Assembly: GCA_000226015.1 (NCBI GenBank)
Contig: JH152947.1
Location: 34,924-69,493 of the forward strand
From: Mnemiopsis leidyi
Lineage: Eukaryota > Ctenophora > Tentaculata > Lobata > Bolinopsidae
DNA: 34,570 nt
Direction: 5' to 3'
Shown: positions 9,652-32,933 of the stretch, one piece after another
Position numbering within the stretch: position 1 is the stretch's first letter
How the letters are laid out: the number at the start of each line of letters is the position of its first letter
Translations under genes and position numbers: made by a program
The notes under the pieces: model-generated
Told to the model about the DNA's origin: nothing
The model's input: only the letters and a program-made list of their open reading frames with translations
The model's database searches: none

Positions 9652-12032
9652 CCTGATTTTCTAATTTTTTATACCCTTTTGTCAATTTTATGTCAATTTA
9701 TAAAAATTTTCAGTATGCATCGATTTTCAATTTTATCGTAATTTTATGTATTAAATTTTTGTTAATTTATTAATTTTAGTGACAATGTCTAAGTAGCTGA
9801 GGATGAAAAAAATATTTCTACAATAATTTAGCTCGTTTCATTGCCTCCGCAAACGGCACAATGAAAGTGTAACTGTCCCAATAGAATTGCATCATCTAAA
9901 ACTAGCAAATTTAAACTTTAAATAATATACTAAACGAATGTGAGAGACACGTCTCTGTATCGTAGTGCTATATTTGATATTGGTACTCTGACAGCTGCCT
10001 AGTGCCTATCGTCCAGTATAAGGGCTTTGCATCCTAGGGGTGTGCAGTTAGTGGTAAGGGATGTGCTATGCTGCTGTGGACGGGCCGAAGAGTCAACCAA
10101 TCTACAAAACAATTTCCACTTATGGTGGGATCTCAAAATATTGATGGTCCAGCTCCGTGCCTAGTCGGGTATGATCTGACAACCTCTGAATTTTCTAGAT
10201 AAGTGTGTGTCAACTTAAGCTACTGGCTCCCCTTTGGTTTAAAGTTGACTATTCTGATGGTGTCTTGAGAAAATATTATGTCGGTAGAGAATGATAACCA
10301 ATGTCGAATGCATAGTGGCATACAATTCGGAGATATTTTTTGAATCTTGAAGATCACAAAGTCTTGTAAGATAAGCGATTCTTTTGAGGCTTAATGAAAC
10401 TTTACCGAAATATGGTTGCTGTTTATTGAGGCTTAATCGGTAGCTTATATGTCAATATCCGATGACTTATTCATTCCACTATACATTTCAAATAGTTTCA
10501 TCGACGAGAATCATCAAAGTCTTACAATGATATATCAATTATTATAAATCGTTCTTAAAGTGTATTTAGGTAATACATTGACGGCCAAGTTTTATCGTCT
10601 GTAACAGTAAAGGTAAGTGTAGATTAAGTAAGTCATGTACGTAACGACTACGACACTTTTAAATCGACCGTTTTATAACTCTGCTACTGCTCCTGCTTAT
10701 TTGTAAAGTTGTGCTTTCTGAATTTCTGAAACGTTTTGGCAAGAACTTGAGGCAATCCCTTGACGGTATGAATATCAAGTTAATATGTGTTCCTATCGAG
10801 TTTCTATCAAATACAGGCTGTTGTAATTTGTCTAGTCAAGTTTATTGTCTATTCACAACTTTTAAAACGTTCGAAAATAAAGCAATTCCCCCAGTAAAAC
10901 GAAAAGAGATGAGCGAGAGAGAGCGTTATATCACCGAGATGACCTGGTTTCGTGGGAATCACGTTTGTTTGGGATGGCAGGGGGACATGGACCATGTGAT
11001 TTGACAGTTGTCGGACGTAGAAGGATCACGTTTTTAGGTTCACTGTTAAAACTTCCTAATTGTACCTAATTTTCTCGCTACCGGATATCTATTTGTTGTT
11101 CGAGCTTATTGACGGCTGGTTTAATGGAATGTGGTGTTGGTGGAAATTTAGGTCCCTCTCTCGGATGTCCCAAGTTGTGGCCTCGAGTTGCCATGAGAAT
11201 AAAATTACATATTTATGCTGATGATGTCACGCGTTTAGCTTGCCTAGCAGACTTCTAGGCGGTGCACTGTCTAGTTACTATTGTGTTAATTCTGTCGCGA
11301 AATTTTGCTATTTTAGCGACACAAATTCCTTACGATTCAAAAAACGTCGTCTGTTAAGAACGGTTCTCTCGTGCATCATTTCTGTTGAAGCTGGATTGAG
11401 AGGGTTGATGTGACCACTATTTTCTCAACACCTAATCATAACATTCCCTTTTTATTTTTGTATTTTCTCGCCTTACTTTTATGATCATTGGAACACAGTT
11501 GATTGGAAGACTGCATGCAAACAGCATGTTTAGATCTTTAGATGTTTCCTGTTTCGAGACGTTACACAGTTTTACCGTCCAGTCCTGTGTTTACAACAAA
11601 TGATCTTTGCTTGACGACTGTAGCCGATTATCCTCATTAACCTATCAGTTCACATGCACCCAAACTCGCTGCAGGGCTGACTTGTGTTGGCGACCAAATG
11701 AGGAGCAGGGTCAATTAGCATAACGCGCCACCGTTGTTTGCCTCAGCTGTGTTGGTCCGGAACTTTGCTTCTTTTTAACAGGGATTGCCCGCTTTTTTTC
11801 GTTGATTTTTTCGTCTTGTCGTTGAGCAAATTGATAAATCAATCGTTTTAATTGTTTACATCAAATGCAGTTGCCGATTTGAGCGTGAATTTTATGTGAA
11901 TTGTGGACGTATATTTCCTAAATTGTTTATGTCCTAAGTTGAGTCCCTAGTAGAACCGTACACTCATAAATAAAAAGCTATAAGAAATATCAAGCTATAA
12001 CTTAATTTTGAACTAATCCTCCATCTCTCTAG
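9652..12032. other. Gap upstream of RUNX; expected to hold its promoter
   Basis: AT-rich to about 10000, then mixed. I see no supported coding exon; the 97-codon frame at 10711-11004 begins with GTG and has no domain. Because the RUNX coding exon has a splice acceptor 8 nt before its ATG, the first exon and promoter should lie here or further left, but I could not place them. Confidence 0.4.
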
Positions 12033-12040
12033 CTCGAACA
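12021..12040 (+). promoter_or_regulatory. RUNX: 3' splice acceptor 8 nt before the RUNX ATG
   Basis: The tract CCTCCATCTCTCTAG ends at 12032 and is followed by CTCGAACAATG. Such a good acceptor so close to the start implies a 5'-UTR intron or trans-splicing. Confidence 0.6.
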
Positions 12041-25067
<13,027 letters not shown>

Positions 25068-26304
25068 AAGAACGGTCTCTTGGCAGTGTAAGGAACTGCT
25101 TATTAAACGAATATCAAGTTGTTAAGACAGATGTGAGAAGCAGCAAGATAAAATGCCAGAAGGAGCAATGTCAAATGAAGAGTTTCGTAGCGATATTTGG
25201 TTCGTAGCGATATTTAGTTCTCAGAGTGCTGTTAAAGATGTTAAGTCTGTAAGAGCTGTCTAGCGGTTTATTAGAGTCGTTTGTTACGTGTTTTAGCATA
25301 AGTTATGAAGGAAGCTTTGGAGTTTTAAGTTTATTCTGATAGTGATACAGATAAGTGATCATAAGAGTGATCGAATCGTTTAAACGTTAAAGTTAAACAG
25401 GAGTTTATCGACGTTTTTTATCTGATTACAGAAAAGAGGTGGTGTGAAGTGAGAAACTAGGAAGTGACGAGTATTCTGTATATGATGAGCAGAACAAACA
25501 TCAGCGAGGCTTGTATTCGGGTTAAAGGTGCTCTCGATATTTTATATGATGTATGTGTATATCTCATATACGGCGTTGTGAAGTACAGCGATGTATAGTG
25601 ATGTAATCACTGGGTAAAGTCATGGGATATTTGTTCCCGCTAATCGCTGATGTGAAAATTTTTATGTGATAGCTTGTTAATGTTAATTATTATCATTAGA
25701 AGAAAAGCTGTTTTCCTTCGAAATGACTACACCATACTCCTTGCATTGATCATCTATCGATGACCAAATTGCATGCAATCTCTTTGGAAATTATAAGTAA
25801 AACATGCTAGATAAAGGAGAAGTAAATAAATAAAATTATAGAAAATTAGGGATCAATACAATAATCTCTTAATAATCAGTTATTCACAATTAACAATCTG
25901 TTAAATAGTACCTGCCAGCAAAGAGAAGTTCTAGTAACCGATCATTAATAATTGAGGTTATAAAACAATCGAATTTCGCTGCTATCCGTAATCCGATTAA
26001 TATTAATATGTCACTCAATAGATCAGTTTCAAAGCGGCAATTTCTAGACAAAAATGTGCATATCCCGAAATATAGTAACTGGAATTTCCACGGCTGCATT
26101 AAATGGTTGACTTTGTTTCTGTAAGTACCACTTAGGTACCAACACTCAACATCTACCATCTTCTGTGCAGTTTTCTTTCCACAGCGTTATATATTATACA
26201 TGTTAACATGGCATAATCAGTGACCTATACGACGATCGATCTGACCCTAAAGTTCACTGTAAATAGATCGCTCAGAGTTAAACAATCTGTCTACATCCCG
26301 AAAT
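25068..26304. other. RUNX 3' UTR and convergent gap to the homeobox gene
   Basis: After the RUNX stop the sequence stays AT-rich. Overlapping AATAAA signals at 25825-25834 are the best candidate for the RUNX poly(A) signal, giving a 3' UTR of about 770 nt. The homeobox gene ends towards it from the other strand. No clear minus-strand AATAAA was seen between 25850 and 26304. Confidence 0.5.
25825..25834 (+). terminator. Candidate RUNX poly(A) signal
   Basis: AATAAATAAA contains two overlapping canonical AATAAA hexamers about 760 nt after the RUNX stop. Confidence 0.4.
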
Positions 26305-26553
26305 TCAGTCCCCAGAAGTCTGAGTTTGACTGCAACTGGGCCCGACCTCCTTGTCCCTCTCCTCCCCAGACCGGCTCTGTCTGACACCACTCTCCGCCTC
26401 ACCCTCATTGAACCCTGAAATGAGAGAGACATGGCCCTGGGCGTACAAGTAGGGGAGACAGCGGGGAATCCAGGAGTGGAGAAGAGCGGCTGTCGGCTCA
26501 GTTCCGTTTCGTACTGCTTTTCTCCACCTTGCTCTTCTGTTTTGGAACCAGAT
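26305..26553 (-). CDS. Homeobox gene coding exon 4 (recognition helix and C-terminus)
   Basis: Acceptor ATATTTTTGCAG|ATCTGG. Starts IWFQNRRARWRK (homeodomain 47 onward), then SWIPRCLPYLYAQGH and a Glu/Ser-rich tail ending at TGA. Confidence 0.92.
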   Translation of the reverse strand: MWFQNRRARWRKAVRNGTEPTAALLHSWIPRCLPYLYAQGHVSLISGFNEGEAESGVRQSRSGEERDKEVGPSCSQTQTSGD

Positions 26554-28433
26554 CTGCAAAAATATTTCCTTATTTTCAGGTTACTCAGTAGACTTACCTT
26601 TTATATTTAATCGCAAGAAAAATTGTGCTGAATAAAAATCAAGATAAAAGTGCACTCAAATAGTGCACTTCTTGGGTCACATACCTGAACGCGACATTCC
26701 CGAACACGACCTACTTGAACACAACATACCTGAACACGACATACCTGAACACGACATACCTGAACACAACATACCTGAACACAACATACCTGAACACAAC
26801 ATACCTGAACACGACCTACCTGAACACGACATACCTGAACACGACATACCTGAACACGACATACCTGAACACGACATACCTGAACACGACATACCTGAAC
26901 ACGACATACCTGAACACGACATACCTGAACACAACATTCCCGAACACGACATACCTGAACACGACATACCTGAACACGACCTACCTGAACACGACATACC
27001 TGAACGCAACTCTCGCTGAGACCGATTCTTCCGGCAAGTTCCTCTCTCAGAACCAGATCCGGGTAGTGGGTCCGGCTGAACACCTGTAAAAAATCTTCAT
27101 AATTATTTCTAGCAAAGCTTAAGTCGAAACATTCACCATTAACGGTAACCTGTTGATGTTCAAGTTGACTTGTCACTTTCATCATACGGCATACCGAAAA
27201 ATCAGTGACTGGATCAAAATGCAATAAGCTATTAAGCTGCCCGGAAATTAAACCTTGGCCAGCAATTTAGAACAAAAGAAACTTCTACCATTGGGCCTTC
27301 TACTTCTAGATCGGATTTTGAGGGTTCTGTAATTAAAATTTGAATATTATACAGGTAGACGTCTATAAAAATAAAAAAGGCGACACATGCTGAGACTGTT
27401 TCGACCTTGGTTCGTGTATAAGCATCACTGATAACTGTGAACTGTGATAGCCGCTATACTCTGTATTTCCTTACCTTCTCCAGTTCATCCAGCTGTATCA
27501 TGGTGAAACGGGTCCTGTGACGAGATCTTCTTCTCCTGTGACACAACTCTTCAAACAGACAACGCTCTTGTGCCAGAAGGTTACCTAGTTACAGTTACAG
27601 TGTTAGTTTGGCGAGGAGATGTATCAGCTTTAAAGAATAGTCTTCTATTAGAACATTTAGGTGTCAATACGTAGAACTAGAAGAAGGAATACCAGAATTA
27701 AGATTACAATCCAAAATCAGCATCTCTTATGCGAAGGTTTGTGATAATAATTTAGCCAAACACTTTCCTCCAATTTTTTTCATGTTCAGTTCTTTGAAGC
27801 TAAATCAAACTTAGATGTCCTTCACTTACTACGTAATGAGCTAGAGGGCGAATAAATCACGCTTGATAATGGAGGGCCGGAAGATGTATGGCTGAGACTC
27901 TGTATCTATTTAGTCCAAAATTTTCTCCGTTACGCCTGAAAATTTCCCCGTTTCGTCCAAATTTAGGGACACAATTTTTATTTACCGTTACTCACCTGAC
28001 GAAAATTACTCAGCAGTTTTAATTTACTGTACTTTAACAGTACTTTAACAGCATTTAACAGCACTTTATTACTTTAAAAGTACTTTAACTGTACTTTAAC
28101 AGCAAATCGTATAAAAGCAACTCCTCAGTCTTTGACCCACTTTTTTGAATTTGGTAGTTGACGGCTATATTTTAGAAGGGGGGGGGTTTGACTTTCGTTT
28201 TCTAATAACATGAATTCTACTACAATTGTAAGAATAAAGTAACCCTCACCAATCCTTGGATCGTTTTTAGCGAGAAGGGCCTCCACAGAGTACTGCAGAG
28301 GACGAGACAAGACCGGGTCATGTGACGAGGAAGATGCACCTCTGCTGGGAGCTACAGATGTTACCCTCCCTGATGTACTGGGGCTGCTTAGTCCGGGCAG
28401 TTCGCCACTTTTGTAGAGATCTTCTTCCAACAT
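26305..28433 (-). CDS. Paired-class (PRD-like, Q50) homeobox gene, four coding exons, 208 aa
   Basis: Exons 28433-28250, 27584-27475, 27083-27000 and 26553-26305 total 627 bp = 209 codons, phases consistent. It is a nuclear DNA-binding factor. The homeodomain is residues 81-140: RSRHRTRFTMIQLDELEK | VFSRTHYPDLVLREELAGRI + GLSESCVQ | IWFQNRRARWRK. It has canonical R5, F8, L16, F20, W48, F49, Q50, N51 and R53. The intron between homeodomain residues 46 and 47 and the THYPD helix-2 start are typical of the PRD class; Q50 and the absence of a paired box suggest a paired-like gene. YSVEALLAK at 48-56 resembles the eh1/octapeptide Groucho-binding motif. Residue 44 is Cys where PRD factors have Arg. 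No OAR motif is seen. I cannot assign an orthology group. Confidence 0.93.
26678..27010 (-). repeat. 15-bp minisatellite of duplicated 5' splice sites in homeobox intron
   Basis: Twenty-one full units plus a partial, minus-strand unit GTTCAGGTATGTCGT, lie in register with the exon 3 end. Of 22 unit junctions, 17 read CAG|GTATGT, 2 read CAG|GTAGGT, 1 reads CAA|GTAGGT and 2 are broken (CGGGAATG). Each unit translates as VCRVQ or a close variant. Because 15 is a multiple of 3, every copy is in the same phase. Long open frames on both strands here are by-products of the repeat. Confidence 0.95.
27000..27083 (-). CDS. Homeobox gene coding exon 3 (homeodomain residues 19-46)
   Basis: Acceptor TTTTTTACAG|GTGTTC, 28 codons, donor GTTCAG|GTATGT. 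The donor at 27000 is the only one that gives an uninterrupted 60-residue homeodomain; about 20 further copies of the donor follow in the intron. Confidence 0.93.
27475..27584 (-). CDS. Homeobox gene coding exon 2 (homeodomain N-arm and helix 1)
   Basis: Acceptor TAACTAG|GTAACC has a weak pyrimidine tract but an ACTAAC branch-point-like motif about 20 nt upstream. Donor GAGAAG|GTAAGG. Reads NLLAQERCLFEELCHRRRRS then RHRTRFTMIQLDELEK. A cleaner-looking start further in (CACAG|GAGAAG) would break the phase to exon 1. Confidence 0.85.
28027..28103. repeat. Tandem repeat of GTACTTTAACA-like units
   Basis: About seven imperfect 11-12-bp units (CTGTACTTTAACA, GTACTTTAACAGC, ATTTAACAGC, ACTTTATT...) lie in intron 1 of the homeobox gene. 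Confidence 0.6.
28250..28433 (-). CDS. Homeobox gene coding exon 1 (eh1-like motif)
   Basis: Reads MLEEDLYKSGELPGLSS..., a Ser-rich segment, then PLQYSVEALLAKNDPRI, ending ATTG|GTGAGG in phase 1. The first ATG after the acceptor (28470-28472) is at 28433. The frame is open 7 codons further upstream but only to a GTG, so the ATG is chosen. Confidence 0.85.
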
Positions 28434-28472
28434 GGTGCAGATGGGAGTCCTCACTTATTTCTTCTTGTCCTG
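28434..28472 (-). promoter_or_regulatory. 3' splice acceptor and 36-nt leader before the homeobox ATG
   Basis: Minus strand CCTACTTTTTCAG ends at 28470 and is followed by a 36-nt leader GACAAGAAGAAATAAGTG... to the ATG. It implies an upstream non-coding exon or trans-splicing. Confidence 0.5.
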
Positions 28473-30750
28473 AAAAAGTAGGTTAGGTACTGCTGAAAAT
28501 GATAAATTTGTAGATTATTAACAAATGCCAAACATACACTTTACAAACAAATAGTAAAACAATCATAAGAAGCATTAAAATGACGTTGATTCAATCTCAC
28601 TGAGCACTCAAGCTACAAACTCTCAACTTCTTAAGTCCAGCTTTAGGGACAATTAACAGAATTTGAATTCACAACGTACCCAAACTTCGATCTGTAGAAA
28701 TGAACTGGACAGCCTCATTCTCCATTCGATATTTGTGCTGCACTTTAGTGGGGCTATTAATTAAGATATTAAAGTCTCGATATCCCCCTCATTAATAAGC
28801 TTCACAGGTCTGACTGCAGCCGAAAGTTAATACATTAACTGGTTATCAATTCTGAGGACGTTCTCAGACACAAGCACATGCTCAGGGTTGAAAGAAGAGA
28901 TTAATATTGCTGTATTTAATAGATAGTCCTGCACCATGATATACCGCAACCTTTATATATTAATGGTCTGAAAACATAAAGCAACTTTTTGCGAGGACAT
29001 GTTGAAAAAGGATCAATCATATCGATTTGAGGGTGCGATCCGCAGTTTCGCAACCGCAGTGACAATCCAATAACCGACCAAATCAACGAAGAGCTATGCG
29101 GTTAAATGCTGATTGATAAAGTAATATGGCAATATAAATACTATAATGCGGTCAAAGTTCAGGCACCCCAGTGGTCAGGGACCGGTCTAAAGATCACGTG
29201 ACAGGACCATGAAAAGAGATCTCGCTGTGCCTCTGTGCACAATGGATCTACCAGACAATTAATAAGGTAGCTACTCACCTATAGAGAGACAATAAGGACC
29301 CTTTGTTTGGGGGTCTTGAAATTATTGAGATTAATATCTTAACTTTAATTTTGTGAATAATCGTCTCGACGAGGGGCAGGTGACAACAAATTGCATTGTC
29401 CTCGTCATTGCAGCTCATATAATATAATAATCCTCCAATCCTCTCGTTGCAATAGAGCTCCTCCCGGTCCAGGCTAAATTTCGTTTGAAAAGGGTATGAC
29501 AGTTGAATGTTAAAGACAAACTTTAAGTTTTACATGTATTGGGCTCAATTTGAAGTTTTACCTAAAATAGTCTCTCAAAACAAATTTAGGTTTTATCGTG
29601 ATAGTGATAAAGATTATAGTACATAGCAAGGATTTTTTTTATTCGTTTGCATGATATGAATCTAGAAGAGTAAGGGCCTAAATATGCGAGTATACGAAGT
29701 AAGGCAGTACAAATAATATAAAAAGTTGTCTGCAAAAATTAAAAAATACTATAGTTTTATGTAGTTCATAGCTCTAACTCTTAGACATAGACAGCCTACA
29801 AATTGCACATATTCAATAGTCATACTTAAATTGATCTGAAATGAAATGCTAAAAAGATAAGGAATAAGGATAAACAATTCATTTAAGTTTGTCAAACGAT
29901 TTATGAAAATTACTTCTGCTGTTTTGTATGTACTATGCAAAATACTTAATAAAACATACTACAAGCAAAAGGTTTTAATGTCTGATCTAATGTCGGTCTG
30001 AAGTGAATTATGAAAATTCAATCTCCGAACATCGGCTTAAAATGATTTGACAATAACATGAAAGCAATCTAAAACTATCGCGATCAATTCAAGAAAAACT
30101 GCAGAACAAATTAGTTTGCCAGCCATGCTCTGGAGTCTGAATACACTAACAAATTAATCATTAAATACAGAGGCCTTTCGTCTTAATATCGTCTTAATTT
30201 CGTCATAATATCATAATAGCTTATAATCTAATAGCGTATTATCTTGTCGTGAATATCGAGAGTTTTCTTCTCTGACAATTAGTTACACTTACATAGATCT
30301 TGTTTATCTACATACATATGATATTATCCAGAGATAGCAGTAACAACAATATCTTTACTGATAACAGTTCACAAGGGAAGAAAGAGCTTGAGCGAATGCT
30401 CTAGAGTTGTCACTGAAAGAACAGTTTGTAGCGCAGTACCCTGGCCCGGTGTTAAGGATGTCCGGATCACAAGGACAGAGAGCCGGGGGTCGAGGTGTCA
30501 TTGTCAAGATCTTACTTCTTAACCTGGGGGAGGCGTCATTTGTTACAATTGTGAGCACAACACTTTTTGCTTCATTAGAATCCTGACATTGATGGAATAG
30601 AAGAGCAATGGAACTACTAAGATGATCAGATCTGATCTTGTGTCATGGGTAGGCGGCAAGTTTTCTCGACGAGAAAAAGAAACGGAAAAAAAGGTGGCAC
30701 AGGTGAAACGGGGAATAGGACGAAACAACTGCAACAGAATTTGATATTTT
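28473..30750. other. Gap between homeobox gene and coiled-coil gene
   Basis: AT-rich. It should contain the homeobox promoter and first exon. No supported coding exon. A CACGTG lies at 29195. A minus-strand frame at 30355-30558 is listed separately. Confidence 0.4.
30355..30558 (-). CDS. Small Cys-containing open frame, doubtful
   Basis: The frame encodes a run including LCPCDPDILNTGPGYCATNC, ending LVNCYQ and TAA. Five cysteines and GC-richer codons than the surrounding DNA make it look somewhat gene-like. The first ATG is 48 codons from the stop. No signal peptide, domain or neighbouring exon was found. It lies just 3' of the coiled-coil gene on the same strand. Confidence 0.15.
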   Translation of the reverse strand: MLTIVTNDASPRLRSKILTMTPRPPALCPCDPDILNTGPGYCATNCSFSDNSRAFAQALSSLVNCYQ

Positions 30751-30755
30751 CATCG

Positions 30756-30761
30756 TTTATT
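30756..30761 (-). terminator. Poly(A) signal of the coiled-coil gene
   Basis: AATAAA on the minus strand (TTTATT at 30756-30761), 55-60 nt beyond the stop codon at 30816-30818. Confidence 0.55.
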
Positions 30762-30815
30762 AGTACCTTAAAGTAGTGAGGATAATAAAAGCTTGTTTAC
30801 CGCTTAATGAGACGT

Positions 30816-30920
30816 TCACTTTGAGATGATATTTTCTTGTTCTTTTTCACTAGTTTTCTGGATTCTCCTTTCCATAGAGACCTCTTTGACTGGCGACTCA
30901 GCTTTACATTTGATGATGGC
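30816..30920 (-). CDS. Coiled-coil gene coding exon 6
   Basis: Acceptor TTCTCTTTCCAG|GCCATC. Reads AIIKCKAESPVKEVSMERRI then QKTSEKEQENIISK and TGA. Phase 0 entry agrees with exon 5. Confidence 0.8.
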   Translation of the reverse strand, partial: AIIKCKAESPVKEVSMERRIQKTSEKEQENIISK

Positions 30921-32930
30921 CTGGAAAGAGAATTTTCAGTTTTGGCAATAAAGCAATTGATCTCCTATCAATAGGTGAATCAGATAAAGAATCAATTATT
31001 TTAAGTAGCTCTCAACAACAGCTGTGTTTAAATGATATACGCCCAATCTCAGAAGATCATATTCTCTTCACCTCACCTGATTCACTAATTCTTCGGCAAG
31101 AGCTCGGTCCCTCTCTGAATCTTCTCTAAGTTTTCTGACAGCGGCCTTATGTTCCTGTTCCTTCACTCGCTCCTTCATTCGCTGTCTCTCGAGAATACTG
31201 TATGCTTTCCTACTCTCTTTTAAGCGATGTATTCTGATTAGGAGAGTTATGTACGATAAGACAATTTTCCTTGGTAACCATATCAAAATTGTTTTCTTAT
31301 CTATTAAAAAATAATGTTGACTATATAACAATTCAAAAGTGTGGTCAAAATTTTCGATAGATTTACTCAAGGAAGACTTCCTAGTAGATGGACAGTAAGA
31401 AGTTAAACAAAGAGTAAATTTAAATAACCTCCGAATAACGAATGCAAACTGGAGTTCAAGAAAAGCTAACCTGAGTGCCGTAGAATCGATATCAGGCTTA
31501 ACTCTAAAATCCCCAGTCTTCATTTGACAATTTTCTTTATCACTTCCTGGTCGGCCCAAAATGGTCTCATCCTCATCGTCTTCACTTTCACCATTTTCTG
31601 AAGTTGTGCAGGGTATCTCGATAATATCTGCTTTTTCTCCAAGTAATTTGCTTCTAGCAAATCTGCTGTTTTTCGCCAGCAAGTTTGTTTCTCTTTCTTG
31701 AGCGGTGATTCCCTCTTTGCTTCCCTGTAAAGACGACATTTATATATCAATGCACATTATTTTGTTGGTTATTGGCCATCGGATTTTAGTTCATTGTGTG
31801 CCAATTTCATAAACACGTCTCGCCAATGCCACAAGTAATGATTAGTGAACGATATAATTTTGCCCGACCTGTCAAGGAAAGGTCACACACAATCCCATGC
31901 AATGTTACGATACATTTTGTCGGACGGATCATAGGAAGCCAAGCTTTGACCCGTATAAGCTTTTGCACCGAAACGTCATAAGATGTGGATCGTAACAATA
32001 TGCAATTTAAACTTGAGAATAACCTGAGAGTTAATGGCAATCAAGGGCGCAGCAACAATAGGCGGCTTTTTAACCGGATCGAGGCTTTTCATCAACAAGT
32101 TCTCAGATTCTGTGAGCAGCAGAGTCCTGTTTACTTTGTCTTTCTGTTCCCGTATCTTCATCGCTCTTAACCGTTCTTTTACTTTCGATTGAAACTCCAC
32201 TATTTTCCTCTCCTTTTCCGCCTGGAGTATCAAAAATATATGAATATTTAGAAGGAGACTGCGAAAAATTTTCAAATCGACGTTGATTTACACGTCTCAA
32301 ACCAATATATTGCTATTGTATAATACTGAAATCATGAAAGCACTAACTTGTTGCTCCAGATATGCCCTGTGCTGCAGTTGAGCCTGATAAACTGCATCAC
32401 TTTGTCCAAAGTATTGTTCTGCCAGCGGCAAAGGCTCCGAAAATCCGTTCCTAAATAAGGAATAAAAATAGTTATATCTTTGAAAGATTGAGATAACAGC
32501 AAATCTTTTTAGATGCGAAAAACGAACAGCTGCTTAGCTTTGTGCATAAAAGTCAGCTATATTGTAGCTAGCAAGATACATTGCGAGTTACCTCTGATAC
32601 ATCGCAACGGTACACGACCTCCTAAAATTAACTGATTTAACACTTCGGTAGTTAACTATCTTAACCGAGTTAAAACCAATCTTCAACTCGACTCAAATAT
32701 AGAAGATTAAGGTTAATTTGTTTATATAGATCTGCACGTAAATAAGCGCAATAACGCACCCGTAACGGTTACAAAATATTGAATGAAGAAGGAAAGGTTC
32801 AAATTGCAGTTTACCTGACTGGAAGATTGCAAGTAGCGAGGTGTTTCTGTCCGTGAGGAAGCTCTATCTTACTTGCGACCCCTTGAAGATTCGTCATCAG
32901 ACGGGGTGTAGAGACATTCTCCAGTGCCAT
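30816..32930 (-). CDS. Coiled-coil protein, possibly CCDC15-like, six coding exons, 310 aa
   Basis: Exons 32930-32815, 32450-32348, 32221-32024, 31724-31471, 31233-31077 and 30920-30816 total 933 bp = 311 codons, all phases consistent. After a polar N-terminus, two highly charged helical stretches can be seen: AYLEQQ-AEKERKIVEFQSKVKERLRA (exons 2-3) and SILERQRMKERVKEQEHKAA onward (exon 5), separated by an acidic linker (NGESEDDEDETILG). No transmembrane segment or signal peptide. The first helix resembles the family segment I remember for CCDC15, but that protein is about three times longer, so the name is a weak guess. A cytoskeletal or ciliary role would be inference only. Confidence 0.8.
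31077..31233 (-). CDS. Coiled-coil gene coding exon 5
   Basis: Acceptor CTAATCAG|AATACA, donor AATCAG|GTGAGG. Encodes IHRLKESRKAYSILERQRMK then ERVKEQEHKAAVRKLREDSE and RDRALAEELVNQ, strongly helical and charged. Confidence 0.88.
31471..31724 (-). CDS. Coiled-coil gene coding exon 4
   Basis: Acceptor CGTCTTTACAG|GGAAGC, donor CTCAG|GTTAGC, phase 0 to 2. Encodes GSKEGITAQERETNLLAKNS, then an acidic patch and TGDFRVKPDIDSTAL. Confidence 0.85.
32024..32221 (-). CDS. Coiled-coil gene coding exon 3
   Basis: Acceptor GATACTCCAG|GCGGAA, donor TCTCAG|GTTATT, 66 codons in phase 0. Encodes AEKERKIVEFQSKVKERLRA then MKIREQKDKVNRTLL and a KKPP linker. Confidence 0.85.
32348..32450 (-). CDS. Coiled-coil gene coding exon 2
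   Basis: Acceptor CCTTATTTAG|GAACGG, donor CAACAA|GTTAGT. Reads NGFSEPLPLAEQYFGQSDAV then YQAQLQHRAYLEQQ. Confidence 0.78.
32815..32930 (-). CDS. Coiled-coil gene coding exon 1
   Basis: Starts MALENVSTPRLMTNLQGVAS, ends GTCAG|GTAAAC in phase 2. An acceptor TACTTTTAG lies only 3 nt upstream of the ATG. Confidence 0.75.
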
Positions 32931-32933
32931 GAT

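Noticed and set aside
10711-11004. 97-codon plus-strand frame upstream of RUNX
   Set aside because: Begins with GTG, has no domain, and does not connect in phase to the RUNX exon.
26678-27010. CRISPR-like regular array
   Set aside because: Units are contiguous with no spacers, and the setting is an intron of an animal gene.
26663-27089. Long open frames on both strands (NTTYL, EHDIP, VCRVQ and CSGMS repeats)
   Set aside because: They are translations of the 15-bp minisatellite, open because the unit is a multiple of three without stops.
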